Shown here: in pieces, positions 61,648 through 64,000 of the stretch
How the letters are laid out: every line of letters begins with the position of its first letter
Numbering within the stretch: position 1 is the stretch's first letter
NCBI GenBank assembly: GCA_030248215.1
Contig: JASANG010003763.1
Coordinates: 124,001 to 188,000 of the forward strand
DNA from: Enoplolaimus lenunculus
Taxonomy: Eukaryota > Nematoda > Enoplea > Enoplida > Thoracostomopsidae
Direction of reading: 5' to 3'
DNA: 64,000 nucleotides
Translations under genes and position numbers: made by a program
Notes under the pieces: generated by a model
What the model was told of the DNA's origin: nothing
The model's database searches: none
The model's input: the letters and a program-made list of their open reading frames with translations, nothing else

Positions 61648-62325
61648 TAATGCGGCGTTCACGTTATAACTGGGGCAGCTTGGAACACGTTTTGTCCAAG
61701 TTGATTCGACGTCAACATAAAATTTTGTGATCCGAATAGCGGTTATGTAGACAAAATGTGAATGTCATGACATTGGCTTACAACTCACTGATGTCAAGCG
61801 ATCATCGTATACTAATAACCGTTTGTCATATGATGCTGCGGGACATTTATGCGAATGTCGTATGATATTCCAAAATTCTACTAAATATCATGATATTTAT
61901 ACAGGACAATGGAATTTGTGCACGCTAAATAAAACAGTAAAAAGTCGGATAATGCAGCATTACATGATTTCGCAAGTTGAATTAGCTTCTACGTTTCTGT
62001 TTCTCGCTAAGTTTTTCCCAAAATATATTCCTAAGTACAAATAATTCAAATTTGAAACTTTAGTATCATATGACATTCTACAGGACAATCAAGCTAGTTT
62101 ACCACAACTTTGCAGACATTTTCAAACATCATATGATACTCGCAGACAATATTTGGAATATCATATGATATTGCAGTACAAACAGTAGATGTCACATCAG
62201 GATAGCAGACAATTCAAATTTTTTGAATCGCATAGCGGATAAACGGTGAGAAAAATGTTACCAGCTATAGTCATAGGGACAAAACGTGTTTCAGGCTGCC
62301 CCAGTTATAACGTGAACCCCGCATA
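61648..62325. mobile_element. Long inverted-repeat element, about 680 bp
   Basis: Left ATGCGGCGTTCACGTTATAA continues with CTGGGGCAGC..ACACGTTTTGTCC. The right end reads the same in reverse complement, with few changes over roughly 48 bp. The interior is non-coding and contains several ATATCATATGATATT-type palindromes. A TTCACC remnant near 57207 may be related. Confidence 0.75.
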
Positions 62326-62473
62326 AAGAACATTGGCGGAACAGTACCATATTCCTTAGCATAAAGCGTAAGATTGAGCATATTCCTAAGACTAAGCGTA
62401 AGCCAAGCAAAAAATCAGTAAAGCTTAAGCTTAATTTATTACACTCTCACAGAAAAACGTTCCGCCAATTCTC
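62324..62473. mobile_element. TTAGGC-type MITE, family B
   Basis: Left ATAAAGAACATTGGCGGAAC; right, in reverse complement, GTAAAGAGAATTGGCGGAAC: clear inverted ends. The interior has degenerate CCTAAGACTAAGCGTAAGCC. It directly abuts the preceding element. Confidence 0.7.
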
Positions 62474-62834
62474 TTTACATGGGCTGTTGTTTCAAACAAT
62501 ATAAAAAATCCAACCTATATTTACAGATATCGCCAACCGCCCTCATTAGAGCTGGAGTATTCCACATACGTATTTTGGGCATCGTTCCAGTTTTTGGTGC
62601 ATATTCGGTCTGGAATATAAGATAAGAATAGTTGGGCTGATAAAATTCTGCTTGCGGGACCTTTAAGTTGTGTTGACATAGCTATTTATGGCCTACCACA
62701 CACATAACACGCAAGTTACAATCGTAATTAATCGCGTTTTTGGGGTATATAACCGGATATCTATTTGCGGTAAAAATCAGCGTCTGTTTCCGTTTTTGTT
62801 ATAAAAATATATACCAGAAATACCGTTATTTTTG

Positions 62835-63003
62835 CCAAATTTTAAGGGTGTAACAGTAGATTAAGGATATCTTAAGCTTAAGCGTTGCAAAAGTTGTTGC
62901 TAAGACTAAGTTCATTAGCAAAAAATGTAATCTAGAAACTAAACCTAGGTACTCTTTTATAGATCCACCAGAAACGTAGACGCCCCTAAAAGTAACATTG
63001 GCC
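62835..63003. mobile_element. TTAGGC-type MITE, family A, decayed array
   Basis: The right end in reverse complement is GGGCCAATGTTACTTTTAGG, matching copies at 13.4 and 18.6 kb. The left end is degenerate (TGCCAAATTTTAAGGGTGTA). The internal TTAGGC units survive only as CTTAAGCTTAAGC. Confidence 0.6.
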
Positions 63004-63039
63004 CTTATTTTTATGCTCAAGGTTTCGCGTATTATATGA

Positions 63040-63745
63040 CCTTAATAAGAGGAGGGATGATATTTATTTTGCCTCTCCAGAGGGTAATTCTTTAACTCTT
63101 AGAGTATACTATGAGCAACTAAATACAAGTAATATATGAGCAACACAGACACTGTGAGCAATGTTTAATAATTCTGATATATATGTGCTGTGCAAAATCT
63201 TTACAAGACGTGAGAGTCCTCTTGGGCTCGAGCGTCAAGCTCATATAGTTGAGTGGTCATCGTAAACGCTTCCAACCCGAGAGACTGGGGATCGAATCTT
63301 ACCTTGAAAGTGCATCTCGTATGAAATTGAAAATATTTATTTGAGAAAGGGTAAATGATTATGATGTTTCTCTTAAATTTGTTTATAGTGTGTGTATCGA
63401 TACTTTTCCTATTACTTTTTGTGTATGATAATACTTTAATATCGAAGTAATTTCATCTCTCTCATTAAACGTTTTTGTCTTATACCCAAAGCTGGAGCGA
63501 TAATGCAAGGTTATACTTAAAAATGTACTTTCAAAACTTACTTAAGTATGCTTGAAGTTTCGAGCTTAACTTTATTTGGTCCTGGAGTCATTTATGCACT
63601 ACAATTAATAGGTATAATTGACAAGGACTCTAATTATGTCTTATGAACTCAATCTGTTTACGGATTCTTATTAAGGATACGGACTCCTATTAATTGCGAC
63701 TCAACATGGGGAAAACCTCGTACCATCGTCTTTATTCGGGTCACT
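63040..63745. mobile_element. Repeat with internal decayed tRNA-like block
   Basis: It shares GCCTCTCCAGAGGGTA, GAGCGATAAT.CAAGGTTATA and ATGTACTTT.AAA with a shorter copy at 12640-12860. Its right border TTTATTCGGGTCACTACA is the reverse complement of the start of that copy. At about 63209-63320 it carries a diverged version of the tRNA-bearing element (GAGTGGTCATCG, GGGATCGAATCTTACC), apparently inserted or co-amplified. Borders are approximate. Confidence 0.5.
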
Positions 63746-64000
63746 ACAGTATAGCAAGAATTTTTATTTCAGATGTGTTGCATTTAGGATCCATTGCCAT
63801 TTTTTGTTTGAAATTTTAAAAAGCCGCATAAATAGACGGCATGGTTCAACAGTGGCATATATGAACCATCTTTGGAGCTTATATATACTTCAATAACCGT
63901 TTTCTGTTTTTGTTATTTTTACTATCCGCTTACACTCTGTATACTCGCGTTGCATTTAATTGGTGCACCAAACTTGTGACGGTAACTTTAATCTGGCAAA

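Larger units (their letters stand above)
60819..64000. other. Region downstream of CNOT2, repeats, no gene
   Basis: Contains the CNOT2 3'UTR with poly(A) signal, an inverted-repeat element (61648-62325), TTAGGC-type MITEs (62324-62473, 62835-63003), an AGCTGGAGTATTCC repeat fragment near 62550, and a repeat spanning about 63040-63745 that includes a decayed tRNA-like block. The open frames at 61342-61536 and 61823-62044 have no family resemblance. Confidence 0.55.

Overview
This is a eukaryotic, AT-rich, intron-rich window. Genes are spread over 5-10 kb each, with consensus GT..AG introns of roughly 80 to 1,700 bases, and much of the intergenic and intronic DNA is small non-autonomous transposons. 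Interspersed arrays of TTAGGC, the nematode telomere motif, and animal-type orthologues point to a nematode. Large introns and heavy repeat load would suit a large-genome lineage (for example a mermithid), but that is inference; nothing here fixes the species.

Layout. 1-4451 (+): 3' part of PPIL4 (cyclophilin + RRM, spliceosomal). 6800-16886 (+): complete 15-exon ZW10. 19051-25130 (+): DCAF13/Sof1 WD40 protein, nine exons, C-terminal exon not found. 25876-26205 (-): isolated membrane-protein ORF with weak polycystin-like character. 28196-37474 (-): about 1,794-residue unrecognised protein with a RAD18-like C2HC finger near its N-terminus and a C2H2 finger in its last exon. 39242-41510 (-): short divergent protein with the C-terminal half of the NRF1/Erect-wing DNA-binding domain. 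49861-60818 (+): CNOT2 with a conserved NOT box and an unusual Gly/Ser/Gln-rich C-terminal extension. The rest, especially 41.5-49.8 kb and 60.8-64 kb, is repeats. I saw no LTR, retroviral, Polinton or other capsid/envelope element, no CRISPR array, no rRNA and no convincing functional tRNA gene.

The genes do not form an operon or pathway: they are housekeeping functions (splicing, kinetochore/vesicle tethering, ribosome biogenesis, mRNA deadenylation) and transcription-factor-like proteins side by side. The most unusual material is in the repeats: a TTAA-flanked inverted-repeat element that carries a tRNA-like Pol III promoter, MITEs with internal TTAGGC arrays, and a row of hairpins with one shared core and changing, still-paired arms. 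Exon models were made by hand from reading frame, splice consensus and remembered family sequences; for every multi-exon gene the listed exons join in phase.
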